Shown here: positions 1 through 9,237 of the stretch, piece after piece
Position numbering within the stretch: position 1 is the stretch's first letter
How the letters are laid out: every line of letters starts with the position of its first letter
Source of the DNA: Streptomyces bluensis
Lineage (GTDB): Bacteria > Actinomycetota > Actinomycetes > Streptomycetales > Streptomycetaceae
DNA: 64,000 nucleotides
NCBI RefSeq assembly: GCF_014650715.1
Contig: NZ_BMVM01000012.1
Span: forward strand, 62,001-126,000
Reading direction: 5' to 3'
Notes under the pieces: generated by a model
What the model saw: the letters and a program-made list of their open reading frames with translations, nothing else
Database searches by the model: none
Told to the model about the DNA's origin: nothing
Translations under genes and position numbers: made by a program

Positions 1-511
1 GCCAGCCGGAGGCTCCGTCCTCCCCCATGCCGATGCACCAGCTCTCCAGGGGCGCCGGTGAGTTGGCGGGCTCGTTGCCCTCTCGGTACCAGACGATGCT
101 CTTCAGGTCCGCCTTGACCGGGACCCAGTACACGTCCGAGGAGGACGTGCTCGCCGACTTCCAGGGGGAGCCGTACTCCTTCTCGTCGTACAGGCCGTTC
201 AGTGGTTTGAGGCGCTGCTGCTCGGCGTACTCGGCGAGTTCGCCGACGCCCGGCATGATCGCGATGTCCGGGGGCTCCCCCGACTGCACCTTGGACAACA
301 GCACCTCGCGCTGGGCCGCGGTGCCCTGGTACTCGAAGGGGATGCCGAAGCCCCGCAGCACCTTCTCGAACTGCTCTCCCTGCTCGTCGGTCCACGGGCC
401 CAGGATGGTCACCGGCTCGTCGTCGGACCGCGCCCAGACCGCCACCAGGCTGCCGGCACAGACCAGCAGCAGCACCGCGAGCAGCGCCAGCACCTTGAAC
501 CGCCGGGTCAC
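1..511 (-). CDS. Extracellular solute-binding protein, GlnH-like (partial, cut by window edge)
   Basis: The visible 170 N-terminal residues start with a basic Arg-Arg-Phe-Lys segment and one hydrophobic stretch (about residues 6-27), then a segment typical of ABC-type solute-binding proteins (ILGPWTDEQGEQFEKVL, later PPDIAIMPG). The product is therefore probably anchored outside the membrane; the Cys in LLLVCAGS could be a lipobox but the -1 residue is unusual. The GTG start overlaps the stop of the upstream gene as GTGA, so the two are translationally coupled. Gene order with a four-TM protein and a PknG kinase resembles the actinobacterial glnX-glnH-pknG set, in which GlnH senses amino acids and signals through GlnX to PknG. 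That role is inferred from context; the fold call is firmer than the ligand. Confidence 0.7.
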   Translation of the reverse strand, partial: MTRRFKVLALLAVLLLVCAGSLVAVWARSDDEPVTILGPWTDEQGEQFEKVLRGFGIPFEYQGTAAQREVLLSKVQSGEPPDIAIMPGVGELAEYAEQQRLKPLNGLYDEKEYGSPWKSASTSSSDVYWVPVKADLKSIVWYREGNEPANSPAPLESWCIGMGEDGASGW

Positions 512-1608
512 GGCCGCCTCCCGTAGTCGCTGTCGAGCCGTAACCCGAGCCCCACCACGGGCAGGACGACGACCAGCAGGCCGCCGGTGAGGGTGCCCTG
601 GTAGACCCGCTCGGTCCAGGTGTCCCCGGACAGTTCCAGCCGCAGGTGCTCGGACGTGTCCGTCACGGTCTGCTGTGCCGTGTCCAGTCCCGCGCCGCAG
701 CAGTCCTGCCGGGAGACCTCGGTGATCTGCCGCAGGTCCCCGACCACGCTGTCGAGGCCGTCCTGGGCGGAGAACATCGTCAGCAGCGGGACGACCGCGA
801 GCAGCACGGTGAGGGCGAAGGCGGCGAGGAGGTACGGATTCCAGTCGCGGCCGCAGCGGTCGCGCAGCACGAACAGGGCGGAGAGCAGGGTCAGCGCCAA
901 GGCCGCCAGGGCGAGTTCGCCGATCCACCAGCCGCCGCGCTGCAGCCACCCCATGGTGGCGGTGGCCGACGCGTGCCTCAACTGGGCCCGTTGCAGTCCG
1001 TCCAGGCGGGGCACGAGTCCCACGCCCTGGCGGGTGAGCAGTGAGCGCGCCTCGGTGAGCTTCTGCTGCCGCATGAGGGGCTGGTCACGGTACATGGCCG
1101 TGCCGAGGTTGATCGAGTTGCTGTAGGAGGCGAGCAGACCGTTGACGGTGCCGAGGTCCTGGTCCGTCCGGTCGGCGATCCGGGACAGGCCCTGGTCGGC
1201 GGCGGAGAGCTGGGCCCGGTAGGTCTCGCCCAGGCCCGCGACGCCGACGAGTGTCAGGTCGTCCAGGTCATGCGCCTCCCGGTCGTCCAGGTCATCGGCC
1301 TCCTGGTAGGCGCGCAGCACCGCGAGGCGCGCGGCGGCGAGTCCCTGCACGGCCGGCGCCTCACGGGACGCGACCGCCTCGGTGCCGTCCAGGATCTGAC
1401 GGCAGGAGACGAGCAGAGCGCTCACCGCCACCGCCGCGCACACCGCCAGGACCAGCAGGTGCGCCCGCAGCAGCCGACGCGTCCGGTAGGGGCTCAGGCG
1501 CCTGCGCCAGAAAGCGGCGGGGGAAAGCCTGCGCCAGGAAGCGGAGACGGAGACGGAGGCGGCAGGGGCGGAGGGGGCAGGGGCGGAGGCGGGGCGTCGG
1601 TTCGTCAC
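508..1608 (-). CDS. Four-TM membrane protein, GlnX-like
   Basis: 366 aa. A basic Ala/Pro-rich N-terminus is followed by a membrane segment (about residues 45-67), an extracytoplasmic domain of about 150 residues rich in Gln, Asp and Arg, then three more hydrophobic segments (WWIGELALAALALTLL, the NPYLLAAFALTV region, TGGLLVVVLPVVGLGL). This fits the transmembrane partner (GlnX) that links the GlnH binding protein to PknG in actinobacteria. The GTG start overlaps the upstream VWA gene stop (GTGA), and its own stop overlaps the solute-binding gene start, so the three genes are one tightly coupled operon. No enzymatic motif is visible. The GlnX assignment rests on topology and gene order, not on a recognised signature. 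Confidence 0.65.
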   Translation of the reverse strand: MTNRRPASAPAPSAPAASVSVSASWRRLSPAAFWRRRLSPYRTRRLLRAHLLVLAVCAAVAVSALLVSCRQILDGTEAVASREAPAVQGLAAARLAVLRAYQEADDLDDREAHDLDDLTLVGVAGLGETYRAQLSAADQGLSRIADRTDQDLGTVNGLLASYSNSINLGTAMYRDQPLMRQQKLTEARSLLTRQGVGLVPRLDGLQRAQLRHASATATMGWLQRGGWWIGELALAALALTLLSALFVLRDRCGRDWNPYLLAAFALTVLLAVVPLLTMFSAQDGLDSVVGDLRQITEVSRQDCCGAGLDTAQQTVTDTSEHLRLELSGDTWTERVYQGTLTGGLLVVVLPVVGLGLRLDSDYGRRP

Positions 1609-3008
1609 AGCAGCTTCTCCCCACAGACGATGCAGTAACGGGCCTCGCTCCCGGCCGGGGCGTCGCAGTGACCGCAGCGCGGGCCCCGCCGCGGACCGGC
1701 GGTGCCGGGCAGCGGTGCGCCGGGGAGGGACCCGGCGCGCAGGATCATCGAGCCGAGCGTGTCGGCCTCGACGGCGGGGCGCGGCACGACCTTCCCCGCG
1801 GCCGCGTCCTCGATGTGGGCGACCGCTCCGATCTCGTCCAGGACCCAGTCCTCGCCGAGCCGCACCGCGAGGCGTGCGGCCTGCCCCAAGTAGCGTTGGG
1901 CGGCGCCCGGCTGGTGTTCGCGGAGGGTGACGAGTCCCCGGCGCAGGGCGTCCCGCATCACGGCGGTGGCCTTCAGGGTGGGTACGGCGTCACTGCCCGC
2001 GGGGACATGGGGCGGTGGCTGCCGGGGGCGGTGCCAGCGGGCGGTGACGGGCGCGTGGACATCGCCGACCGAGACCATGGCGAACTGCAGCTCCGTCTCC
2101 AGCGGGTCGGCGTGGGCGTCGGCGACGAGGGTGAGCAGGTAGTCGCGGCTGCCCTGCTCCCACTGGTACGTCGGGAAGCTCCAGCGGTGCGGCCGGCCGG
2201 GCTGGGGCAGTCCGCGCAGCCGGTGGGGCCGGGGCGCCTTCTCGCTCAGCGCGACCTGGCGCACCGAGGGCCGCACGGTCACCTCGACGGGCAGTTGGGG
2301 CGCGTGCACCCGGCGCAGCCGCCGGATGGCGGCGGTGAGCTCCCGGCCGAGGCCGTCGTCCACGAACTGGGCGGTGCCGTGCAGCCGTTCGGCGAGGGTC
2401 AGCAGGGGGTCGGGTGTCCAGTCCGCGCCCACGGCGAACACATCGCAGGTGAAGTGCTCGGCGCAGGCGTCCAGTTCCTCCTCCAGACGGGTCTCGCCCG
2501 GGGCGCTGGACCCGTCGGTGATCAGCAGCAGATGGCGTACGGACAGCGGGCGGCCGGCGAGCAGGGCGCGTGCCCTGGCCGCCCAGGCGGCGTACCCGGC
2601 GGGGCGCGGTCCGTCCCGGTGCAGCGGGACCGCGCCCGCGGCGAAGGCGGCCCGGCGCTTCTCGTGGGCGTCGGCGACGGCCCACTCGGCGCCACCTCGC
2701 GGATAACACCCGACGGGCTCGGGACCGCCGCCGAGCACGATGAAGGAGATGCCGTCGGGCAGGGCGCGCAGCGCGGCCGGCAGGGCGTGCCGGACGGCCG
2801 CCCGGAGGGGCTCGGCGACGTCCACCGCGATGACCACGGCGAGTTCGACCGCGGGCAGGTCGGCGGGCGCGCCGGTGGCGGCCACGTCGACCCGCAGATG
2901 TGCCTCGATCTTCGCGCTGCGGTGCGGGCGCAGTCGGCCGTCGAGGTCTACGTGCAGCCGGATGTCCGGCTGCGGCGGCCGGGGTTGGCTGCTCATGTCG
3001 TACGTCAC
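1605..3008 (-). CDS. VWA-domain protein with C-terminal zinc ribbon
   Basis: About 467 aa. The N-terminal part carries a von Willebrand A-like fold: a hydrophobic strand ELAVVIAVDVAEPL and later LLLITDGSSAPGE. The MIDAS DxSxS motif is degenerate (DVAEP), so metal-dependent ligand binding is doubtful. The C-terminus ends in a Cys-pair zinc ribbon (CGHCDAPAGSEARYCIVCGE). The start is uncertain: GTG at 3008 has a GGGGAAGG purine run just upstream, while ATG at 2996 is an alternative four codons in. It lies 101 bp downstream of pknG on the same strand and is coupled by GTGA to the GlnX-like gene. It is probably a cytoplasmic scaffold or substrate of the kinase; that is inference. Confidence 0.75.
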   Translation of the reverse strand: MTYDMSSQPRPPQPDIRLHVDLDGRLRPHRSAKIEAHLRVDVAATGAPADLPAVELAVVIAVDVAEPLRAAVRHALPAALRALPDGISFIVLGGGPEPVGCYPRGGAEWAVADAHEKRRAAFAAGAVPLHRDGPRPAGYAAWAARARALLAGRPLSVRHLLLITDGSSAPGETRLEEELDACAEHFTCDVFAVGADWTPDPLLTLAERLHGTAQFVDDGLGRELTAAIRRLRRVHAPQLPVEVTVRPSVRQVALSEKAPRPHRLRGLPQPGRPHRWSFPTYQWEQGSRDYLLTLVADAHADPLETELQFAMVSVGDVHAPVTARWHRPRQPPPHVPAGSDAVPTLKATAVMRDALRRGLVTLREHQPGAAQRYLGQAARLAVRLGEDWVLDEIGAVAHIEDAAAGKVVPRPAVEADTLGSMILRAGSLPGAPLPGTAGPRRGPRCGHCDAPAGSEARYCIVCGEKLL

Positions 3009-3109
3009 CGCTCCTTCCCCTTCGTCACCGTCGGGACCCGCAGGGGGGTGCCGTCCGGGCCGTCGCTGCCGTGCGGTCTTGGCTGCCGCACGGTGTCGCT
3101 GCCGTGCGG

Positions 3110-5485
3110 TCAGAACACGGTCTGAGGTCGTACCGCGTGCAGGAGGTCCACGAGGTGTTCGTGGGCTATGGCCGACTCCCGGTGGCGGGCGGCCAGTTGC
3201 CGGTAGTGCGACTCGATCCGTTCGCGCAGCCCGCGTTCCCGGGCGCTCAGGTGCCTCAGGTGCCGGGCGTCGAGCCGTCCGGTGGCCCCTCCCCCGGGGC
3301 CGGGCCGGTCGCTGCTGCTGTACAGCGCGTCCAGTTTCCATTCGTGGAGTTCGGCGCTCAGGCGCAGCGCCTCGTCCTCGGACAGGCTGGGCTCGCCGGC
3401 GCCCGGTTTCTGGCGTACGAGGCCGTCCAGTTCGTCCAGCGCCGCGTCGACCTCGGCGGGCGCGGGCAGCGGATCGCCGTCTCCCGGCAGCCGGGCCGCG
3501 CGGATGCGCAGGGAGGCGATACGGACGACGGTGTGGTCCAGGGTGCCGGGGCGGACCCGGCCGAGCACGTCGAGGGCCGCCCGGCGGTCACCCGCGCGCA
3601 GCGCGAGCCGGGCGAGGCCCAGGGCGGCGCCGCCGTGCGCGGGGTTGCGGGCGAACACGGCCTCGTACAGTTCCTGGGCGGTGGGCCCGGCCGTGTCGTC
3701 GCCGAGCCGCTCCTCGCAGTAGGCGAGGGCGAGTTTGGGTGCGTACTCGCCGGGCAGTTCGAGGCCGACCCTCGTGAAGTGGGTCTTGGCCTCGGCGACC
3801 TGGCGTGGGTCGTCGTCGAGGTCCGCGCGGCGCAGCGCGACCAGGGCGCGGTGCCACTCCAGCCGCCATCGACGCACGGCGGACGGCCCCGGAATGGAGT
3901 CGGCGGTGTCGAGCTCCTCCTGGGCGCGCTCCAGGTCCTCCCGTGTGTTCCGGCCCAGCAGGACGCGCACGTTGTGCAGGCGGATCTCCACCGAGGGCGG
4001 CTTCTCGCCCTCCTGGCCGAGGAGTTGGCCCGGGTCGTAGCCGCTGCTCACCTCGAACCGCGCGGTCTGCGGGTCGCCGGGATACCGCCTCGGCACCGGG
4101 AGCCAGCGGGCGATCTCGGTGGGGGTGGGGGCGCCGAGGTCGAGGGCGGGGGCCACGGGCGGCGCGTACCGGTCGCGGCGGGGGCGGTCCAGCCAGTGCT
4201 CGATGCCCGGCACCGTGCCCAGCCGGGCGCCGAGCAGCTGCGGGGACGGCCAGAAGTAGTCGGAGGGCTCGGGCGGGTCGCTCTTGCCGCGCAGGGCCCG
4301 GATCTCCCGCAGGGCGCCCCGCAGTTGGCCCGCCATCTCCCGGGCGTCGGCGAAGCGCAGGCCCGGGTGGCTCCGGGTGGCGCGTTCGACGACTCCCCGG
4401 AAGGAGGCGGTGCCGAGACCGGGTACCTCGTCGACGGCCCAGCCGGCGAGTTCCCGCAGGGTGACACCGACCGTGTGCAGGTCGTGGGCGACGGTGGGCA
4501 CGGCCGAGGACCCGGTCTCGGGTGCCATGTAGTCGGGGGTGACATGGGCGGGCGGCTGGCTCTGGCCCTGTTCGCGCATGCCGCCGAGATCGATGACCTT
4601 GACGCCGTCCCCGTGGTGCACGACGTTCGAGGGCTTCATGTCCCCGTACACGAAGACCCGTTCGCCGCCGGCGTGCAGATGGACCAGGGCTTCGAGGATC
4701 TGGCAGCCGTACGCGGCGACGTGCTCGATGTCGAGGACCGATTCCCCGCGCCGGGTCTCTTCCACGACCTTCTCAAGGGTGCCGTCGCCGACGTCGTCCA
4801 TGACGATGTAGCCGCCGGTGACCTGCCCGGTGTCGTCGCGCCGGGCGACGAAGTCGCGGATCTGGACGATGCGGGGGTGGCGGATGGCGACCAGGTTGCG
4901 GCGTTCGACGTCGGCGAGGCGGGCGCCGTCCTGCTCGTAGCGGTTGAGCAGTCCCTTGACGGCGACGACGTCACCGAGATGTGTGTCCTCGGCGAGATAG
5001 ACCCAGCCCTGGCCGCCGTGCGCGATGGGTCCCATGATCCGGTACTGGTCGCGCAGCACATCGCCCTCGGCGAGTTCGGGCCGGTACGAGTACGGGTCGC
5101 CGCAGGCCGGGCAGTGGCCCTCGATCGGCACCGGGCCCACGGTGTACGGCGGCGCGAAGGCGATGCCGCACCCGGCGGACGAGCAGCTCATGCGGATGCG
5201 CAGCGACGCCTCGGGATGGACGAGGCGTTCCTGTGCGGGGCGCGGCGCGCGCTCGGGCAGGGCGAGAAGCTCGTGGGGGCCGAAATCCTGGGGGTCCTCG
5301 GGCAGGGCGGGCAGCCCGGGGCCGTTCTTCGCGCGGCCGCACTCGGCGCAGTGGCCGGTGGGCAGCAGGATGCCGCCGCAGGGGGCTCCGGTGAAGCGCC
5401 GGTGCGGGCAGGTCGCCGCCTTCTCGTCGTCCTTGTCCTCCTGCCCGGTCTGCCCGGTCTGCCCGGTCCGGGCGGAGCTCCTCAT
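3110..5485 (-). CDS. pknG: PknG-type serine/threonine protein kinase with rubredoxin-like and TPR regions
   Basis: 791 aa, close to the roughly 750 aa of mycobacterial PknG. Cys-rich rubredoxin-like motifs come first (CPHRRFTGAPCGG, HCAECG, then CSSAGCG and HCPACG), followed by a kinase domain: Gly-rich loop HGGQGWVYLAED, ATP Lys in VVAVKGLL, catalytic GDMKPSNVV, KVIDLGG in place of DFG, and YMAPE. The C-terminal half is helical and TPR-like. The ATG overlaps the stop of the upstream protease gene (ATGA); the open frame runs much further upstream, but that part is shadow. In mycobacteria PknG phosphorylates the FHA regulator of 2-oxoglutarate metabolism; a similar nutrient-sensing role is inferred here from the adjacent GlnX/GlnH-like genes. 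Cytoplasmic. Confidence 0.9.
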   Translation of the reverse strand: MRSSARTGQTGQTGQEDKDDEKAATCPHRRFTGAPCGGILLPTGHCAECGRAKNGPGLPALPEDPQDFGPHELLALPERAPRPAQERLVHPEASLRIRMSCSSAGCGIAFAPPYTVGPVPIEGHCPACGDPYSYRPELAEGDVLRDQYRIMGPIAHGGQGWVYLAEDTHLGDVVAVKGLLNRYEQDGARLADVERRNLVAIRHPRIVQIRDFVARRDDTGQVTGGYIVMDDVGDGTLEKVVEETRRGESVLDIEHVAAYGCQILEALVHLHAGGERVFVYGDMKPSNVVHHGDGVKVIDLGGMREQGQSQPPAHVTPDYMAPETGSSAVPTVAHDLHTVGVTLRELAGWAVDEVPGLGTASFRGVVERATRSHPGLRFADAREMAGQLRGALREIRALRGKSDPPEPSDYFWPSPQLLGARLGTVPGIEHWLDRPRRDRYAPPVAPALDLGAPTPTEIARWLPVPRRYPGDPQTARFEVSSGYDPGQLLGQEGEKPPSVEIRLHNVRVLLGRNTREDLERAQEELDTADSIPGPSAVRRWRLEWHRALVALRRADLDDDPRQVAEAKTHFTRVGLELPGEYAPKLALAYCEERLGDDTAGPTAQELYEAVFARNPAHGGAALGLARLALRAGDRRAALDVLGRVRPGTLDHTVVRIASLRIRAARLPGDGDPLPAPAEVDAALDELDGLVRQKPGAGEPSLSEDEALRLSAELHEWKLDALYSSSDRPGPGGGATGRLDARHLRHLSARERGLRERIESHYRQLAARHRESAIAHEHLVDLLHAVRPQTVF

Positions 5486-6816
5486 GCCCGCCCTCCGGAG
5501 CGCCTCAGGTCGGCGCGCAGGGTTCTGGTCAGCTCGCGCACCCGGGCGAGTTGCTGCTGCGGGTCCGTCAGGGCGTCGATTCCGCGGCGCTCGGCCCGGC
5601 GCCGGTGGGCCGTCTCGGACACGGAACCGAGGGAGGCGCTGTCGACGACGCCGAGACGGACGGCCCGGCTGAACTCCGCGCGCTCCAGCCGGGCGAGCAG
5701 CGCGTCCGCGTGGCCGAGGAGCGCGGGCCGCAGCAGGTCGTCGCGGGCCGCGGTCCAGCCGGTGCCGCCCTCGTGGCGGAAGACGAGCAGCAGCCGGAAG
5801 CCGAACACCCTCAGCCGGGCGAGGAGTTCGATCAGAGGGCCCGGCTCGGGTTCCTCGTCGAGGCCGTCGACGAGGACCGTGACCTGGCGGCCGGGCGTGC
5901 GCGGGAGCACCTGCGCGGGCCGGGGCCTGGTGCCGAGCAGCCAGTCCCAGTACGCCAGGTACTGGCCGGGCGGGAAGGCGATATGGCCCAGGGCGTGGTC
6001 GGCGAGGTCCGGCCTGCTGGAACGGCCGCCGCGGTGGACGAGGTGGGCGCGGTGCAGCAGATGGCGCAGGGAGCGGTCCTTGCCGCTGCCGGGGGGCACC
6101 ACGGTGATCTTCACCGGGTCCTGGTCCTCGTCCGGATCGTCGAACCACCGGACCAGCCGCTCCTCGAAGCCGTGATCCCATGCGTGCGGGCTGCTCAGCT
6201 CCTTGATGACCGGCGAGAGTGCGGCGATACGGTCGACGGGGATCAGATACGAGAAGGCGAGCCGGTTGTTCTCGGGCAGCGACGCGCGCCTGTCGCCGCG
6301 CCAGCTGACGACGAGACCGACGACACGGGCGGCACGCCCTTCGTGCGGCCGGGTGCACACGGCGGCGCCGCTGAAGCCCTTGCGCACCACCTCCGCCTTG
6401 GTGACGGCGTCGAGCTGCACCAGTTCGCCGCTGGCCCCGGAGACCCGGCCCCACAGGGTCATGCCCTCGTCGAAGCCCTCCGCGTAACCGGTCGCGTACA
6501 CCTCCAGGCCGCCCCACAGCCTGGGTTCGAGCGGGGCCGGGCGCGCTCGCGGGCGCGGGCTGTCCAGGCGCAGTACGGCGACGTCCTCGCCGCCCTCGCT
6601 CTCCGGCAGCCAGCCGCCGGGCGCGACGCGTGCGGCCACCGGTTCCAGGCAGCTGTTCTCCGCGAACTCCAGCCACATCACGGCGTCCGGACGGCGCACC
6701 ACATGGGCGCAGGTCAGGGCCGTGTACTGGTCGACGAGCACGCCGGCACCGCAGATGGGTCCGTACGCGTCCTCGCGCCGCAGCCTGAGTCTCCAGTCGG
6801 CACGCAGTTCCCCCAT
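5482..6816 (-). CDS. Trypsin-like serine protease fused to a degenerate P-loop domain
   Basis: 444 aa without a signal peptide, so probably cytoplasmic. The first 190 residues are a trypsin-like domain with a visible triad: His38 in TCAHVV, Asp78 in GGEDVAVLRLD and Ser149 in GFSGAAV. Further on, VVPPGSGKDRSL resembles a Walker A loop and VTVLVDGLDEEPE a Walker B/DGLDE box, as in STAND or NACHT ATPases, but the ATPase region is short (about 220 residues) and lacks recognisable sensor motifs. It is the first gene of the kinase operon, coupled to pknG by ATGA. Protease plus P-loop architecture is seen in bacterial signalling and conflict proteins. Its target is unknown. Confidence 0.75.
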   Translation of the reverse strand: MGELRADWRLRLRREDAYGPICGAGVLVDQYTALTCAHVVRRPDAVMWLEFAENSCLEPVAARVAPGGWLPESEGGEDVAVLRLDSPRPRARPAPLEPRLWGGLEVYATGYAEGFDEGMTLWGRVSGASGELVQLDAVTKAEVVRKGFSGAAVCTRPHEGRAARVVGLVVSWRGDRRASLPENNRLAFSYLIPVDRIAALSPVIKELSSPHAWDHGFEERLVRWFDDPDEDQDPVKITVVPPGSGKDRSLRHLLHRAHLVHRGGRSSRPDLADHALGHIAFPPGQYLAYWDWLLGTRPRPAQVLPRTPGRQVTVLVDGLDEEPEPGPLIELLARLRVFGFRLLLVFRHEGGTGWTAARDDLLRPALLGHADALLARLERAEFSRAVRLGVVDSASLGSVSETAHRRRAERRGIDALTDPQQQLARVRELTRTLRADLRRSGGRA

Positions 6817-6884
6817 ACCACCTCAGACTACGCGCGGAGCATCGTACGTCCCTAGACTTCGGACAAAGGTGGATCGGGAAGGAC

Positions 6885-7538
6885 TCAGCGGTCGGTGAGC
6901 AGCCCGGCGTCGTGTGCGAGGACGGCGGCCTGGACGCGGTTGGCGCAGCCGGTGCGGGTGAGGATCCGGCTGATGTGCGCCTTGACCGTGCCGGCACTCA
7001 GGTGCAGTTGGTCGGCGATCTCCGCGTTGGACAGGCCCGTGCCGAGCAGCCGCAGGACGTCCCGTTCGGCCGGGGTCAGTTCTTCGAGTCTGCGCAGGGC
7101 GGCCTCCGTGTCCCGGCCGGACCGTACGTGCCTCTCCAGCAGTTGCCGGGTGATCCGGGGTGCCAGTACCGGTTCTCCCCTCGCGGCGAGTTGCACGGCC
7201 CGTATCAGGTCGGCGGGACCGGTGTCCTTGAGGAGGAACCCGCTCGCCCCGGCCCGCAGGGCGCGCGTCACGCTCGCTTCCTCGCCGAACGCCGTCAGCA
7301 TCACCACACAGGTGCGGGGCGAGAGACGGGCGATGTCCTCGGCGGCCGCGATGCCGTCCCGGGTCGGCATCTGGATGTCGAGCAGGGCGACGTCGATGTG
7401 CTGGGCGCGGCAGGCCGCCGCGGCCTCCCGGCCGTCGCCCGCCTCGGCGACCACCTCGATGTCCTCGGCGTTCTCCAGGATCAGCCGGATTCCCACGCGC
7501 ATCAGCGCCTCGTCGTCGGCGACCAGGACTCGGATCAT
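6885..7538 (-). CDS. NarL/FixJ-family response regulator
   Basis: 217 aa. The receiver domain (1-120) has the acidic pair DDE near the N-terminus, the phospho-acceptor Asp in VALLDIQMP, the Thr of MLTAF and the Lys of FLLKDTG. The C-terminal LuxR-type HTH is clear (LTPAERDVLRLLGTGLSNAE through TVKAHISRIL). It lies 84 bp downstream of the sensor kinase gene on the same strand, so the two form a two-component system. The target genes cannot be read from the sequence; the nearest candidates are the kinase operon downstream and the genes upstream. Confidence 0.93.
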   Translation of the reverse strand: MIRVLVADDEALMRVGIRLILENAEDIEVVAEAGDGREAAAACRAQHIDVALLDIQMPTRDGIAAAEDIARLSPRTCVVMLTAFGEEASVTRALRAGASGFLLKDTGPADLIRAVQLAARGEPVLAPRITRQLLERHVRSGRDTEAALRRLEELTPAERDVLRLLGTGLSNAEIADQLHLSAGTVKAHISRILTRTGCANRVQAAVLAHDAGLLTDR

Positions 7539-7569
7539 CAGCTCATCTTAGGTCCGCCCCATGTCAGGG

Positions 7570-7633
7570 CTGCCTCACCTCGGGACTGCCTCGCCTCAGG
7601 TCTGCCTCACCTCAGTTCTGCCTCACCTCAGGA
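7570..7633. repeat. Four tandem copies of a 16-bp repeat
   Basis: Consensus CTGCCTCACCTCAGGN occurs four times head to tail (7570-7585, 7586-7601, 7602-7617, 7618-7633) with one to three changes per copy. The array covers the last codons and stop of the sensor kinase gene and most of the short gap before the response regulator. Copy number may vary between strains. Confidence 0.9.
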
Positions 7634-9155
7634 CCGTCGTGGTCAGCAGTACGACGAGGAAGCCCGCCGTCGGCAGGACCACGAGCAGCGCCGCGCAGCC
7701 CGATCCCAGGACGCGCGGCCAGGTCAGGATCTCGTCCGGCAGCGGGGCACGGGCCCCTTCCCGGCCGGCTCCGCCGCGCTGAGGGCGGACCGCGTCCGGA
7801 GGGGCGTCGCCGCAGGTCCCCGGGAGCGCGGCGGATTCCGGGCGCCGGCTGCCGTGGGTGGGCAGCCAGGCCGCCACGCGGAAACCGCCGTTCGTCAGGG
7901 CACCCGCCTCGAACGTGCCGCCGAGCAACGAGATCCGCTCCTGGCAGCCGGCCAGCCCGCTGCGGGTTCCCCCCTGGGAGTGGCCCGTCGCAGGCGGCGC
8001 CTCATTGGTGACGGACACCTCGATCCCCTGGTCCGTGCCCCTGACCTCCACCCTGGTGGGCGCGCCGGACGCGTGCTTCAGCACGTTCGTCAGCCCTTCG
8101 CGGACCACCCGGTGGATCGCCTGACGGGTACGGAGCCCCACCTCGGCCGCGTCGGGAACGGACCAGTCCAGCTCGACGGCGCTGCCGGCCTGCCGGGATT
8201 CGGTCACCAGACCGGTGATGTCCTCACGCGTACCCCTGTCGCTTCCCGCCCCGTCCGTCCTGTCCGCCCTGTCTGTCGCGTTCATCAGAGCTGACATGTC
8301 CTCGTGCCGCAGGACACCGAGGATTTCGCGCAGCTCCTCCATGGCCGTACCGGCGGTCGTGCGCAGCAGCTCGGCCTGTCCGGCGAGGGCGGGTGCCTGC
8401 CGCGCGGCGGCGAGCTCAAGTGCCCCGGCGTGCACCGAGATCAGGCTCAGCCGGTGACCCAGGAGATCGTGCATCTCTCCCGCGATCCGGGTCCGCTCCT
8501 CCATCCGGGCCGCCGCGGCGGTCAGCGTGCGGGCCTGTTCCAGGTAGGCGTTGCGCTCCCGCAGCAGGCTGACCAGCGGCCGCCGCCGACCCAGCAGGGT
8601 CCCGGACAGGGCGGGCAGCAGCAGAAGCAGCACCGTGGAGAGGGCGCCGTCGGCCAGTTCCCACGGCAGGTCCCCGGACCGGACCAGGGCGCGGGCGACG
8701 GTCAGGACACCGACGACGGCGCAGGCCACCCCGACGACCCGCCACGCATGCCGCGGCGGTGCGATACGACGGGTGGCGGACAGCACGATCAGCGGCACCA
8801 CCGCCAGCGTCCACACGTTGTGAGCCACCAGCAGCGGAGAGGCGCACAGCACGGCGGCCACCGGCCGGGCACGCCGAGCGGGGACGAGCAGCGCCGCCCA
8901 CAACGCCTCCAGCACCGCCCACCCCGGCCGATCCGGGGGAATCAGCAGGAGCGGTACCAGACCGAGAGCCGCCGCCAGGGCACAGACCAGCGCCTCGACC
9001 ACGACCGTACGCCGCTCAGCGGCACGCACCGCGGCCCAGCTCTCGCCGACCTCGCGGCGCACCCACCGAGGCACACCGCTCAGCGCGTGCCCCAGCCGTA
9101 CGGACGGACGCGACGCACTCGACGGCTGTGCCTCCTCCCCCACCTGACTCACCAT
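7623..9155 (-). CDS. Two-component sensor histidine kinase (HisKA_3 type)
   Basis: About 510 aa. The N-terminal half has several hydrophobic segments (around residues 45-180) and fits a multi-pass membrane sensor. The dimerisation/phosphoacceptor box ERTRIAGEMHDLLGHRL carries the His. The ATPase domain shows the N box (IHRVVREGLTNVLKHA) and G box (GTRSGLAGCQERISLLGG). A further hydrophobic segment lies at the extreme C-terminus (the VLGSGCAALLVVLPTAGFLV region), which is unusual for this family. ATG at 9155 was preferred to GTG at 9158 because of spacing to an upstream GGGG run. It is paired with the response regulator just downstream. Confidence 0.9.
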   Translation of the reverse strand: MVSQVGEEAQPSSASRPSVRLGHALSGVPRWVRREVGESWAAVRAAERRTVVVEALVCALAAALGLVPLLLIPPDRPGWAVLEALWAALLVPARRARPVAAVLCASPLLVAHNVWTLAVVPLIVLSATRRIAPPRHAWRVVGVACAVVGVLTVARALVRSGDLPWELADGALSTVLLLLLPALSGTLLGRRRPLVSLLRERNAYLEQARTLTAAAARMEERTRIAGEMHDLLGHRLSLISVHAGALELAAARQAPALAGQAELLRTTAGTAMEELREILGVLRHEDMSALMNATDRADRTDGAGSDRGTREDITGLVTESRQAGSAVELDWSVPDAAEVGLRTRQAIHRVVREGLTNVLKHASGAPTRVEVRGTDQGIEVSVTNEAPPATGHSQGGTRSGLAGCQERISLLGGTFEAGALTNGGFRVAAWLPTHGSRRPESAALPGTCGDAPPDAVRPQRGGAGREGARAPLPDEILTWPRVLGSGCAALLVVLPTAGFLVVLLTTTVLR

Positions 9156-9237
9156 CACTCTGCCCCGCCACCATGGATCTCTCTGCCGGGAGGAACGGTA
9201 GCCGCGGCGGCGATCGCCGCACGGCGGCCCCCGGATG

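Noticed and set aside
5486..6997. Upstream extension of the PknG frame to 1295 codons
   Set aside because: The extension overlaps the protease gene in another frame and lacks family similarity; the ATGA overlap at 5482-5485 gives a natural start.
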